This document shows, piece by piece, positions 1 to 11,524 of a DNA stretch of 64,000 bases. Source of the DNA: Antedon mediterranea (lineage: Eukaryota > Echinodermata > Crinoidea > Comatulida > Antedonidae); assembly GCF_964355755.1 (NCBI RefSeq), contig NC_092674.1, positions 13,027,001 through 13,091,000 on the forward strand. Direction: 5' to 3'. Each line of letters opens with the position of its first letter. Position 1 is the stretch's first letter. The position numbers were made by a program, and so were the translations under genes. The notes beneath the pieces were generated by a model. The model made no database searches and was not told the DNA's origin. It saw nothing but the letters and a program-made list of their open reading frames with translations.

Positions 1-154
1 TGTATCTTATAATAGGACTGACAATTACTACTTAATAAAATAATCCATGATCATTAAGATTTAATTCTATTTTTTTAACAAGCAATCCCAATTATTATTT
101 ATTATGTTCATTATTACCTTTCCAAGCTTTGTTTTAAGTTTTCATAGTACTTAC

Positions 155-245
155 CTTTCAGAATGTTAATGATTTCTTTTTTCTGATCTTTATCATATTT
201 ATCACAACTGTTTTCATTATAGCAATCCAAGGCAGACTTTCCCTC
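155..245 (-). CDS. Ankyrin-repeat gene, exon (partial gene)
   Basis: Seen: a 91-bp minus-strand open segment preceded by TTAG at 250-246 and followed by the donor GTAAG (154-150). It reads EGKSALDCYNENSCDKY..., then a lysine-rich helix ending in IINILK, which fits the second half of an ankyrin repeat (GxSALD start, then a helix). It ends in phase 1. The next upstream exon (1877-1761) ends in phase 0, so the two can be joined in frame. Ankyrin repeats are protein-interaction modules; the partner and role cannot be told from this. The gene continues beyond the left edge of the window. Confidence 0.6.
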
Positions 246-1760
246 CTAACAATCAAAGGTTATAAATGTCATGTTATTATGTGATTACAAAATATATTAT
301 ACTAAGCAGTCCTAAACATATTACAAAAGTGTGCTTAAAATGTCACATAATTTGCAAGACCATAACCCCCTTTTCCTTTTTATCCAGCATATAAATGTAA
401 TTTTTATCTTGCTATTAAAACCATGGCAAACCTAGTGAGGGCTTACTGTACCTACCTCTACCTACATTACATTTTGTGTCATAGCTTAATTGCACTGCAT
501 AGTAATTGAATGTGCATTTGATGTAATAAATAAGTATACATCTAACTTTCCATGGTTGAATGCCTAATTCGAATCCCACTGAGGACCACTTTTTTAAAGA
601 ATAATTTTTGTTTGTGCTGGTTATGACCGTCTTCCTTTTAAACTAGAACTCTGTCAACATTCCGGGTTAAGATCATTAGTGTTGCAAAGTTTGCTACAAA
701 AAACTGGGCGGTAAAAAAGTTTTCTATACATTAAAAAAAAAGTAACTATAATGAAGTAAAACAATTAATGACATTCTTGAAATTTGATTACTGAGCTATT
801 GAGCTTTGACCAAATCTGACTTAATTTTTACACTATTTTTTAATTACAAAAAAAAGAAAATTAGAATTAGATGTTAACAGGCCTTTAACACTAAATTATG
901 ATTAACTATCTCTCAATATTTATTACATTGTTATTATCTCAATATTAGTTACAGTAGAAAAGCATTAAACAAATCCTCAGACGACAGTTGAATTAACAAA
1001 CAAACAAAACCAACAAGCAAACAAACAACAAACATACAGGGGCGAAAACATAACCTCCTAGACAGAGGGAATAAAAGTGTTCATTCTAAGCATTCTCAAA
1101 TTGTCTAACAAATGTGTTGATTACTAAACAATTTGACCACAAAATTCATTTTGCTTTAAATCCAAAGCTTACAAATATTCAAAAGGAACCTTTTTGGACA
1201 GTGTACATCCAGCTGAAATAAATTAGGATTTTGTTAATATGTATAATGAGCAACTGAGAGGATACATTTAATATCAAATGATATGTCAACAACTAAAATT
1301 TAAAGAAATATAGAACAAATACTTAATGTACTTTCATTATTTATTATATGTATTTAATTATGTATAATACTTCAGTTTATAGTTTTGTAAAATATGAGAA
1401 AAATAGCAATAAAGGAAGCATGGTTCTGTTTATTTGTGATTATAAACAATTCAATTTAGATTTACAATTTAACAATACAATGTCAATACTGTAATGATAA
1501 AAAAGAAATATTAATCACTATAAAATTTGTTTGGGAGTATCATTTTCATTTTAATATATCTGTAATTAATCATTCTTTCAAACAAATATACAGGTACATG
1601 GTGGATGGTCAATAGATTGCTCGATGATCAGACAAGAAGAAACTAGCCTGAAATTGTCAATGATAATAATAAACCTTTTTCATTATATAATGTAAAAAAA
1701 AAGAATAGAACATCTATATTATTAACATAATTTCATTACAGTACTTAATAACAAACTTAC
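246..1760. other. Intron-like AT-rich stretch, no gene seen
   Basis: There is no coding signal beyond chance ORFs. The stretch contains short A/T runs and an AAAC-rich tract near 1000-1035. It sits between two minus-strand ankyrin exons and is most simply intron. Confidence 0.5.
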
Positions 1761-1877
1761 CTTGTTTGTATTGTAAATGTCCATACTTCCTTCCTGTATG
1801 AAGAACACAAAAATATTCCTGTGTTCTTCATATTGAATATTTGCTCGAGCACATACTTGCATAGCATTGTCTCCATT
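1761..1877 (-). CDS. Ankyrin-repeat gene, exon
   Basis: Seen: 117 bp (39 codons, phase 0-0) on the minus strand, bounded by the acceptor CTAG (1881-1878) and the donor GTAAG (1760-1756). The translation starts NGDNAMQVCARANIQ and ends GSMDIYNTNK, a variant ankyrin repeat (DGxTAL...A...G start; D-I-x-N-T/K turn at the end). The middle, YEEHRNIFVFFIQEG, is longer than a standard 33-residue unit, so the second helix is probably extended. Spacing and phase match the exons at 6278-6373 and 155-245. Confidence 0.65.
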
Positions 1878-2551
1878 CTAGTAAAAAGTGAAAAAATAAA
1901 GTGCACCAGCTGTACTGCATATATTTTAAATAAGTTTAACAAAAAGGCCAGAGAGGCCAGGGGAGAGTGGGGTTGGTTGAATCAAATTTTCTAATTTTGA
2001 CCATAATTATTTTTTTTTTGGTTGCTTTGGTTAAGCTGTAATTAACAGTGTATGTTCACTAACATTCCTTCAGGCAACACAGTGAATTATATGGACATCA
2101 GAAAACATATTTAGAAAATACATATTAAGAAATTACCAAGATGAGTCGACCGATTCAACCAACCCCTTCATCAGGGTAGGTTGAATCACATAGTGGGGTT
2201 AGTTGAATCATGAAATAATATGTAATAAATACAATGATATCTTTAATATATATTTATTAAGATGAAAACCACATTATAACAAATATATATTAATTAATAA
2301 ACTACTATTAAAAAAACTATTTCATGATATATAAAGCTGCTGCACTATTATGTTTTTAAAATGTTAGTTATTATTACACGTAAAAAGCACCATAACATAA
2401 ATATGAATTGTTTAAAGAGTTAGGCTTTTTAACTAAATTGTTTACTTGAGTTGTTTAAAATAATATATTCGAATTACAGGAACAAACTTGGCACAACAAG
2501 AAATGTAATTAAATGTATACAGTAAATGTTTACGTTTACATGAAAAACTGG

Positions 2552-4174
2552 TTACTCGCAAACCGAGCAAATGAATGTGCGTCCATTTTCGGTGCACTCC
2601 ACATGTGACCTTTCTTCACAACCCTCCGCTAAACACTCCACAAATTTCACAATACCAGTCAGTTCCCTTACTTGGTTTTTCTTTTTGAGTGTTGTTTGGC
2701 GTTTTCGACTTTGATTTTGATTTACCTTTACTTTCACTTGCAGATTTCCTTTTCATTATTGCCTCTTTTTCTGGGGTGTCAGTCAGAATTGCAGATTTTA
2801 AAGTTTTTCTGCCATGGCCTTTGTTTTTTCTTGGTGGAGCAACTGGAAATGGGCGAATAGTTTCCGGGCTAAATGGCAATCTTCGGCATGCAGCAGATGT
2901 GGATGGTTCATCCTCTAAAATTTCATTGGGTGTTGACAGTTGACTTGCATTGACGACAGGTGGTGGAATTTCAAAATCATCATTTTCTGCTACTGGCTCG
3001 TTTTCTGTCAATGGCTCATTTTCTGCTACTGGCTCGTTTTCTGCCACTGGCTCATTGTCTGCAATTGACTCATCTTCTGCAATTGGCTCATCTTCTGCTT
3101 CTGGTTGATCAGTCGTATCAGCAGGTGCAAAGTCGAAATCCTCAAAGATGTCTCGGTTAAATGGAAATATTCCACACTTGCGAAACCCATTTGTTATATT
3201 TATAGGCGTATTTGCCTTAGAAAGTGCCTCTTTTACCACACCTGGGATGTCATAGATGGTCATTCTTTCACCGGGATGAGTCTTCATCCATGAATCCTGT
3301 GCAGACCGCAAGTATGTCTTAAATGGACCATATACGCTTCTATCCAGTGGCTGGAGTTTGTGACTCGTGTGGGGTGGAAAGGAAAGTATGACAATACCAT
3401 TTTCCTTAGCAAAGTCAAGGGTTTCTATTGACAAGTGTGGTCCTGCATTGTCCAATAATAATAACAATGGCTTCTCTTTAGATGGCTTTGAAAAATTGGC
3501 GAAATGTTTGATGAAAGCAAGGAAGTCATCTTCTTGCATCCATCCAGATCCATTCGCTCTACCAATGCTTCCTGGTGGTCCATCGCGGATGAAATAGCCC
3601 TGATACTTAACCCGAGGAAATATGAACATAGGTGTTGTTGCATTACCTACTGCGTTTATTGCTTGGCACACAGTAACTAGAACACCTCGCTCAGCACTTA
3701 CAATAGCTCCGACTTGCTTTTCTCCCTTTTTAGCGACAACCTTTGATGGCTTTTGCACTGTTGTTGCCCCGGTCTCGTCCAAATTCCATATATCATTTGG
3801 AGCAAATTTGTGCCTGTTTGAAACATTGTTCCGGTTAAAATTCATAGCTCTCGCTAAACTTGTCGCTTCTGCAGCTCTTATACTAATATTTGGGTGACGC
3901 TTCAAAAAAGAACAAAACCAATCCTTCCCTGCTTTCTGGTTTTCAGTCCAACTTTGTGGCAAATCTACTTCATATGCTATGGCTAGCTCATATGCAAACT
4001 TCCTTACATCATCTGGCGTCAAACCAAAATACATAGCAGCAGCTCTCAATATATATTAAACCAGCGTTTCCTCTTGGTTGTCACTAAACACCTGTCAATT
4101 TCGGACATATCCAACGTGTGTGTCAGTTAATGCTCTTGTCACTTCAAGAGGGGTATTCAAAGCACCATCGGCAT
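2552..4174 (-). pseudogene. pogo/Tigger transposase exon 2, DDE_1 catalytic domain, broken
   Basis: Seen: after the acceptor at 4175 the frame meets a TGA and, about 15 codons later, a TAA before the long ORF starting near 4049. That ORF carries CENP-B-like DNA-binding remains (SWTENQKAGKDWFCSFLKRH) and then the DDE_1 core: IWNLDETG, LLLLLDNAGPH and the SFPPHTSHKLQPLDRSVYG block. An acidic, repetitive PVAENEP linker and a basic tail follow. Near 2620 a frameshift splits a C-terminal Cys-rich domain (WYCEIC..., then C...C...HVEC...FICSVC) resembling the PHD-like finger of many invertebrate Tigger proteins. Three disruptions in an otherwise well-preserved sequence suggest recent inactivation. 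Confidence 0.8.
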
Positions 4175-4260
4175 CTGAAAATATAGTTTAATGTATACAG
4201 TTAGCTAATAGTAATATTTTAATACCTTATTATTATTTTTATACATTTCAGTATCCATAC

Positions 4261-4426
4261 CTTTCTTTAGTTTGTTGACAAGTTTTTGGAGAGTACTGTA
4301 ATTGACATCAAAGTCTTTTGCCACTGATCTTACAGACAGGTTCTCCAATATCACAATTCGTGCTGCTCGTTTTAAAATTTCTGGGTTTTTCCCCCGTTCG
4401 GTTTTTCTCTTATGAGTTCTAGGCAT
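4261..4426 (-). CDS. pogo/Tigger transposase exon 1: psq-type helix-turn-helix
   Basis: Seen: starts MPRTHKRKTERGKNPEILKRA (first 20 residues or so) and continues with a helix-turn-helix pattern including LSVRSVAKDFDVNYSTLQKLV. This is the pipsqueak-like DNA-binding domain found at the start of pogo/Tigger transposases. The reading frame runs on into the intron, but the donor G|GTATGG at 4261/4260 gives a phase-1 junction. Joined to the acceptor at 4175/4174 it restores an aspartate codon and an open continuation (DADGALNTPL...). The inferred intron is 86 bp (4175-4260). Confidence 0.7.
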
Positions 4427-4910
4427 GACTGTATGTTGATAACTGAAAAATGCAAACCAAAGATCATTAGAATTAACAAAAAATAGGTAGCGCTGGCAGT
4501 CGTATACTAGGCCTTATAGGCTATAGTAGCCTCCATAATTTAATTTTAATAACTATGCCTATAGTATAATAGTAATACAGTAAATTATTTGAAAGATGTT
4601 TATTTATATTTAATACTTACTTAATACTTAATAATAATACTGTAATTTTAGGCTAGGCCTAGTGTAGCAATGTAGTTTAATTTCTTACAATTTACATCTT
4701 TAAATTTCTATTCTGTATAAGAACATTTCTATAGTTAATATTATTGAGTTGAAAAGGTTTAAAACTACATAAATTAACATAAACAATGCACATTATTATC
4801 TTGGGGTTGGTTGCATCACGTGATGGGGTAGGTTGCATCACCTGATTCAACCAACCCCATAGGCACAGACAGCATTAATTCGTGTCATAGAAAAAAAAAA
4901 CGTGGCTCAA

Positions 4911-4934
4911 CCATGGAGGTTTATACCTCCATGG
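4911..4934. mobile_element. 24-bp palindromic insert (CCATGGAGGT family)
   Basis: Seen: 10-bp arms CCATGGAGGT / ACCTCCATGG around the 4-bp spacer TTAT, flanked on both sides by CTCAA (4906-4910, 4935-4939). A second copy of the same design lies at 62930-62959, flanked by TTTAA. The 5-bp direct repeats look like target-site duplications. Confidence 0.55.
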
Positions 4935-5199
4935 CTCAACCAAGAAGCTTATCATATAATATTTTACCCTAATATATGTGTTATATAAGACTACTAAATA
5001 TTTCAGGAAAAACGATCAGTATAAATAAACAAAACGAAAATCTTTACAAATTTGAAAAATGTACTTACAGGCATAAATCGAGCTGGATTTTTAAAACAAT
5101 AGGTTAATAGTACAGAAGTATTAGACTTTGAGGTAGAAATAAATATGCTAAAGCTGAATTTTTCAGGATAGGTCCCTAATGTTGTCTGAAACAACTTAC

Positions 5200-5900
5200 T
5201 AAAAGTCCCCGGGTTTCCCCGTTGTGCTTCAACCCGATTGGGCCATTTTTCAAAATGGCGGCCATCTTAAATTTATTTACCATTATGCTGACAAATACTC
5301 AGAAGACCCATATTTATATTCACTGTAATGAATAAGTTTAACAAGATGGTCAGAAATGCCTGTTTTGACCTTTGACCCTAAATTTGGATTATCTCAATAT
5401 CTCATCAACGACTGGCCGTAGAGACTACAAAGTTGTCCCAAATTATTTGGAATGCCCAACTTTCTATTCACTTTAATGAAAAAAAAAACAAATTCCTTTA
5501 GAAACCTTCTATTTTGACCTTTGAACTATTGAGGTAGGCATAGTTATTTTTATAGACATCTTGGTGATCGATAGGATACAAAATTGATTTCAAAATTTAT
5601 AACTTTGACCCTAAATTCTCAATACCGCATCAACTGCTGGCCGTAGAGACTTCCAAATTGTCCTAAATTAAGCAGTGTACCCAACTCTCTATTCACTGTA
5701 AAGAAAAATACTAAAAGCCTTTAGAAACCACCTATTTTGCCATTTGAACTATTTTTCTGGCCAATACAATATTTTATATCATAATTATATAGAAATCTTG
5801 GTGATCGATAGGAATACATAAGCGAATTTGTTGTCAAAATATTCCAAAACACCCATGTTTTTTACCTTTGACTTTAATCACTACATTATGATTTAATAAT
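5200..5900. repeat. Degenerate dispersed repeat with two internal copies
   Basis: Seen: a block beginning near CAAAATGGCGGCCATC and containing two imperfect copies, roughly 220 bp apart, of a segment including CTGGCCGTAGAGACT and CTATTCACT (5411-5486 and 5630-5703). TTTGACC motifs recur between them. No ORF. It looks like part of an interspersed repeat; the class is not recognised. Confidence 0.45.
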
Positions 5901-6277
5901 TTAAGTATTTGTATAGCGTTCGTCGATATACATCACACGACGTAACGCTTCGGAAATGTTCGCCTGGAAACTACAGTACATAATATTCTGGTCCCTGGAT
6001 GGAACATGATATCACGTGTAAACCGCAATGGGCCGGGCCCAATGCAGTGCGTACAAATTGTTTATTAGATCGCTGGCAATAATGCATGCATATAAAGTGT
6101 AATAGCCCTCCGACGTACTAACAAAAATGGAACGTCGCGGTTTTCTAGGCGCTGAAGCTGCGAAGTGAACACGAATAATTTTTACTGTATAATATTCCCC
6201 GACGAAAGTACTCGCGTTCCCCGCTAGGCTCCCCGACGAGGTGGCTATACAGCCCCCGTAGATTATTCACAACTTAC

Positions 6278-6373
6278 TTGGTTTTTGCGATTTAAATCAG
6301 CATGCTGGGCTAATGCTATGCAGCTTGCAGTTTGACCTACGCTAGCAGCTAACAAGAGTGGTGTATTTCCATC
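6278..6373 (-). CDS. Ankyrin-repeat gene, exon
   Basis: Seen: 96 bp (32 codons, phase 0-0) with the acceptor TTTTTAG ending at 6374 and the donor GTAAGT from 6277. It reads DGNTPLLLAASVGQTASCIA, then LAQHADLNRKNQ: a clear ankyrin repeat (DGxTPLxxAA..G...C...L...ADLN). It is the nearest upstream neighbour of the exon at 1761-1877 and in compatible phase. Confidence 0.75.
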
Positions 6374-7555
6374 CTAAAAAAATAGAATATAATATTTCAT
6401 ACAATATTACAAACTTCTTAGCAACGAGGAGGCATGGTTATTAATGTGTTTAATTTGTTTAAACACATTAATACTAACTATTCATATATCTTTTTAAGTC
6501 ATTTAATTCAGTCATGATTTTAACTTTTCATAAATAAAAGTTTACACAGTGAAGATATAATACACTGATCCATTCCATATTCTTTCAAAAACAAACATCC
6601 ATATTTTTATTGTTTTTTCCTGTGCAAACATGGTTTTATACTGCTACAATACTATCTATACATGTTGGTACTGTATTACTAAAAAAATTTAATATATATT
6701 GTTATAATCAAAATACAACTAATATGACCATTCTAAAACTTCTGATGAAGTTTTATAAATTTCTGTAAATAAATCAATGATTGAAATGATAAAATAATGG
6801 CATTTCAACAAAGTATTAAAAAGGCTGTGTACATCATAAGTTAACAGTTTTTAGTCTCACTGAGCTTTATATCTCCATGATTTGGTAGACTGTGTTTGTA
6901 TTTATTTGTGTTTGTATCTGTGTATTTGTATTTGAACAGCAATTAACATTAATAAAATATAATATAAATACAATTGAAGGTTTTCAATGTAAATTATTTT
7001 AAATAAGATAATTTACATTGTCAAATCTCACTCTGAATACATTTAACTCGATTTCACATTAAAAGTTAGAGTGTGGTAAGACCTTAAACAAACAATAAAT
7101 TAATAGGACACATTATAACAATATTTAATATAAAAAACTCATTACAATCCAGCAGAGAAATAATATTGAAAAAGGTTTTCATAACATTGCAGAAGTAATT
7201 AATTTTCTTCCTGGTCACCTTATTCCAGCTGTGACAATTGTATTATCATCGCTCTGCACAACCATGAAGAAACATCAGAATGGTTGACAATATTATAATT
7301 ATTAATAAAGGACAATAGGAAAAGGATCTGATCCTATTATAATGCACTTTTATATGATCTAGCGAACTTAAGTAGAGCAATAAGGTGCAAATGCTATTCA
7401 TATAATTAATTCACGTCACCATCGATAACATGTTATGTAATACAAGACTATGTAAACAATGAAACTTTATAAAATGATTTTATATTTTTAATATTTTTTT
7501 AAACGTTTTTAACATTTTTAGCCTATTTGAATTTTAGCAATTTATAAATTGTAAG
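6374..7555. other. Intron-like stretch, no gene seen
   Basis: AT-rich sequence without coding signal or clear repeat structure apart from short imperfect inverted words. It is probably upstream intron or flank of the ankyrin exon. Confidence 0.4.
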
Positions 7556-7848
7556 GTTTTAGGAACATTCTAATGGTTTTAATCCTTTTAAAGCTGTTTT
7601 TAATCCCTTTAAAGCTGTTTTAAACTATTTTAATCTCCTAAATCCTATTCAATTTTTATACCTTGTCATTTTTACACCGTGTTTCATAACTTATATTTTT
7701 TTGTGCAATTATGTGTGTGTACATTATATATTTTATTGTATATCTATTTATTATTTTACTAATAATTGTCAATCTTCAAGAAGAATTTCTGTTGTTATTT
7801 TATGATGATGATTGACAAATAAAGCTTTTCAGTATTCAGTATTCAGTG
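7556..7848 (+). repeat. LINE 3' end fragment with CAGTATT tail
   Basis: Seen: a T-rich segment with repeated TTTTAATCC/TTTAAAGC words, then GATTGACAAATAAAGC and a terminal short tandem repeat CAGTATT x3 (near 7828-7848). Short tandem repeats directly after an AATAAA-like motif are typical of CR1/L2-type non-LTR retrotransposon 3' ends. No ORF remains. Confidence 0.45.
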
Positions 7849-8740
7849 TCTGTGCAGATTGTGTTGGAAGGCATTGGATAATAAGACACAAATAAGTGTA
7901 CAAGTGTGTCATTAGCTGTGAATGGTAGGCTGCACTATCAAAGACGGGTAGATGTTATTGTGTTCGGTGTATTTTAATACACCAAACACACTATTTAAAA
8001 ATAGTTTCAAAAAGAGATGATAGCATTCGGTTTATTATAAAGTTGTAGGTATGGTTATATGTTAATGTTAAAAAAACTATAGTGAGGCATTTAATGAATA
8101 GGAAAACTGCCTTAAAATGTGGCATGTTTGGAGAAACTATTCTCATCATCAGAAGAGAATGATAATGTTACTATTGTAGTTTTGATGGAATGAAACTATG
8201 TTATGGAATGAATCTACAAAGGCATATTAGTAGTCGCTGTTTAAATACTGTATTCATTTGGATAATGTTTTCAGACTGATTAAAATGGATATGAAAGGGT
8301 TCCTAGCAATATCATTTTATTGGCTCAACGTGTAGATCAATCAGTTTTAAGCTTGCCATAGTCATACTTAATGTTTTGGAGGACGACAACGCCCTCAAAA
8401 CGCCCCTGAGAAACCTGTGAAAAACTTTTTGTGACGTCACTAAAAGTTATTTTTGTATTACAGAGATAGGAATTTAGCAGTAAATCATTGATTGATGCAA
8501 AAGCATGGTAGTAATTACTTATTGCTTTGATATTTTTATTCTTGGATAAGTATGTTAGCCTAATCGAATAAAATTAATTCATATTATCAACCAAGTTTTT
8601 TTTAAAACGGATTTTAATTTCGTTTTTCAAGGCCATCTTTTACGAAATTCATAGCCAAATGCCTATCTTGCTGGGTACACGGAGTTATTTTGCGCATGCG
8701 TGAGAATCACAGAGTCGACCACCTTGGCCTCTCTCTCGAC

Positions 8741-8802
8741 CAAAGATCGTATAGCGCCACGTAGTGGCGCTAGCGCCACTTCGTGGCGCTATAGTATCTT
8801 TG
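8741..8802. mobile_element. 62-bp foldback element with 8-bp target duplication (hAT-like)
   Basis: Seen: two ~31-bp arms with no spacer. CAAAGATCGTATAGCGCC and its continuation on the left pair with the inverted right arm (CAAAGATACTATAGCGCC outward) with three mismatches. The centre is two abutting self-complementary words (GCGCCACGTAGTGGCGC and GCGCCACTTCGTGGCGC). The direct repeat CTCTCGAC flanks it at 8733-8740 and 8803-8810. An 8-bp duplication and CA...TG ends fit a hAT-type miniature element. Confidence 0.6.
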
Positions 8803-8819
8803 CTCTCGACCCTCCTCGC

Positions 8820-11480
8820 GAGCGATGTTTATTTCGCTATTTATTATACACGTATTATTGAAACATTCATTTTATTATTATTTCGTTGTAATTAACTGAA
8901 ATTGATGGAAATTCGTCCACATCGTCTTGTTAACACGGGTGTTAACATCGTTTTGAAGAAACGGTTGGACGAGTAAATGGTGTTTGACAATGCCATGGCC
9001 TGGAGCTAGCTAGGCCTAGCCTAGGCCTTTTTAGTAGTGATGACTGCTGGATACGGTGTTTAGTCGCCCGGCCAGAGGTGAGCTGAGAGCGTATGCTCCT
9101 TGATGTATCGTTGAGGGTGTTAATGGTAGGCACAATTGTGTTACTGTATTATGTATATACACATTATTTATAAGTACGTTTATTAATATTGTTGTGTGCT
9201 GTAGTGTCCTGACTAACGTATTATTAAAATATTTTTTTGTTATTACATGCCGCCCTACTAGCTAGTAGGCTAGGCAACACTGAATACTAAATATTATGAT
9301 TCCCAATAAAATGAATAGAGTTGGATTTTCTCTAATGTAGTAATAAAGGTTATAACAGGCCAGGCCTAGTTAGGGGTATTTCAGCTTGTATCATATACAG
9401 TACAATATACAGTACAGTATACAGTAAATAAACAATTCATTTGTATTTTTACCTACCTACAGGTCTATAATTGGAGTGCAATTATGATAATTGATGGACG
9501 GGATAAGCAAATGTATTTATTGATTGGAATGGAAGCGCAAATGTTAGAGTAAAATTATAATATTAAGGTAACAGATACTGAGCATTGCTATTTTAAACTG
9601 TTGATCAAACCTACATAATACATTATACTAAATTATTTTGTTTTGAGGGCAGATAAACATGTGCTTATTCATTTTAATTTTTTCAGGTGAATAGAAAGAT
9701 ACCCAGAGTACTTTATAATAGATGCTACTTGGATCATGCTTGCACGATACATTTATGCAGTATACTAAGACACCAAGTATAGAATGAGCGCAGACAATTA
9801 AAATTACAGAACTAAATATTTATGAAGAATAGTAAAATATGCATAATAGAATTCTTTAGACGCGAGCGCTAGGGTTACAGTCATACTGTAACTATGGTAA
9901 TGTACTACCAGACAGTACACTAGTAGCAGTGCATCATATAGTGTTTGTTTTTAACCATCTAAATGGGTCTGGGTATATAAACAAATAAACCACTACTGTA
10001 CTTCTTTTTTTATTTATTTAGCCAAATACTATGTACAATGGACATTTATGAAAGAATCCATCTCTTGAATATGATGGAGCTGGCTGGTGTTGATAGAATT
10101 AAAATGTATCACTCAGGTCTCAAAAGTAATTTATGTCCTGTTTGAAAAATCCTGCTTGTTCCAAACTCATTATGATACATTTGTTCAATAAAATTCATTC
10201 CACACACTATTTCTGCCATATAATTTGATGTTTACAATTTTATTACTAGTACTATTACAGTTCTTCAAAGCCATCTCATGTACTGTTGATTCCATAAATC
10301 TGCAAAGATAAGACCAATAAATGGATGGAAATGTACTATTATTTTTATTCAATCCTACCTCTAGGCCCTATAGTATTATATTTTATGACTTGGTAACAAA
10401 CAGAAAGAGGTTATTATTTAATTACACTACAGTTACTAACTAAACTATAATAATCCTCTCGGCCTCACCTCCTCTGCTCTACTTTAATTATTAGTATTAT
10501 TATATTACTATATTAGTCAATAACAAAAGTCAGAGCCAAAAACAAGTTCAACACAAGCTTACCTTTTTTATTTACGTCGCCTTTTACATACGTCTACGCC
10601 CGCGCCTTGTCCACTTCCTGGAGGTTCGTCGGTGGACCGGCGACTGCTACTCTCTTGTACTGTAGGCCATGGAGTAACTCCATGTGTAGGCCTAGCCTAC
10701 TACTAGCGAATTTAGAAGAAACTATAGTCTACTAGACCTAGCCTAATTTGTAGTCTGCGTGAGTGGTTTAGTGTGAGAAGTACAAATACACACTTTCTTC
10801 TTTTCACGTACAATCTTTGCAGACATAACTTTTTATTGATTTGTGAAATATCGATATTTTCTACGACTGCAGCAACAGGGAGCTTGCAACACGCGAGTCT
10901 CGTGTAGCATGGGTTTGTTTATTTTGTTTACACCACACAGTCCGCGAACGAGACAAGGCGGTGATTGGACTGTATTAAAATTCATTAACCAATCACAAAA
11001 CGACTGCTGCCGTGGCTACAACCCCGGGTGTTTCAAACTCTAAATTTGACGATCTCGTACGTGCGTATAGAACGTTCATAAAAATTAAGATGGCGTGCCA
11101 GTTGGTCGGCCATTTTGCGGACGTTTTATACCAAAATTTAATTTGTTTATTTCTCAATTTCTACTAGGTATTTGAATCTAATTTTTTGTGTGCTGTTTAT
11201 TAACATTAAAAGGATTCATACAAAGTCCTTTTTGTGAAATTTTAAAATCCTTTCATATCCATTTTAAGGTGTATGTATATTCAGATGGGTATACATGTAA
11301 TAGTAAATCCCAGTATTTATAAAAAATGTTAAGCAATATATTTAAACAAATAATTCATGTTTTCAGTTTTATTCAGAAATATATTTATTGATGTTCTGAA
11401 TTAACTTTTGTGACCAAAAAAATATCATGACTTATTTTTGTATGCAATGTTTTTTGTGACAATGTTCTATTAACACACAT
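8820..11480. other. Long gene-poor stretch with a CpG-richer, promoter-like part near 10560-11080
   Basis: No convincing ORF. On the minus strand a GC-richer segment (about 10563-10690) contains a CAGGAAGTG word (ETS-type site) and ends in a good donor, AAAAAAG|GTAAGC, at 10563-10557. It could be a non-coding first exon upstream of the ankyrin exons at 6373 and below, which is speculative. GTTAACAC GG GTGTTAAC (8930-8947) is a short palindrome. TAGGCCTAG-type words cluster near 9000 and 9360. Confidence 0.3.
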
Positions 11481-11494
11481 ACCCAATTACGGTA

Positions 11495-11524
11495 ACTAGA
11501 TGGTACGCTCGCGTACCATCTAGT
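11495..11524. repeat. Perfect 14-bp-arm palindrome
   Basis: Seen: ACTAGATGGTACGC, spacer TC, then the exact inverted arm GCGTACCATCTAGT. No target duplication is evident at its borders. It could be a miniature foldback element or a binding site. Confidence 0.6.

Larger units (their letters stand above)
1958..4871 (-). mobile_element. pogo/Tigger-like DNA transposon, damaged
   Basis: Seen: a DDE_1-type transposase on the minus strand flanked by inverted copies of TGGGGTTGGTTGAATCA (1968-1984 and, inverted, 4843-4859). Further subterminal copies or near-copies lie around 2149-2215 and 4803-4842 (GGGGTAGGTTGMATCA type), typical of transposase-binding clusters. The left end is taken at CAGGGGAGAGTGGGG (1958). 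The right end near 4871 is approximate and no clean TA duplication is visible. The transposase carries two premature stops and a 3' frameshift, so this copy looks inactive. It sits in the ankyrin intron in the same orientation as the exons. Confidence 0.75.

Noticed and set aside
8942-9133. 63-codon minus-strand ORF
   Set aside because: Ser/Thr/Arg-rich composition without domain, no splice or promoter support; probably chance.
10843-11043. 66-codon plus-strand ORF in a CpG-richer region
   Set aside because: No recognisable domain and no supporting signals; the region looks regulatory rather than coding.
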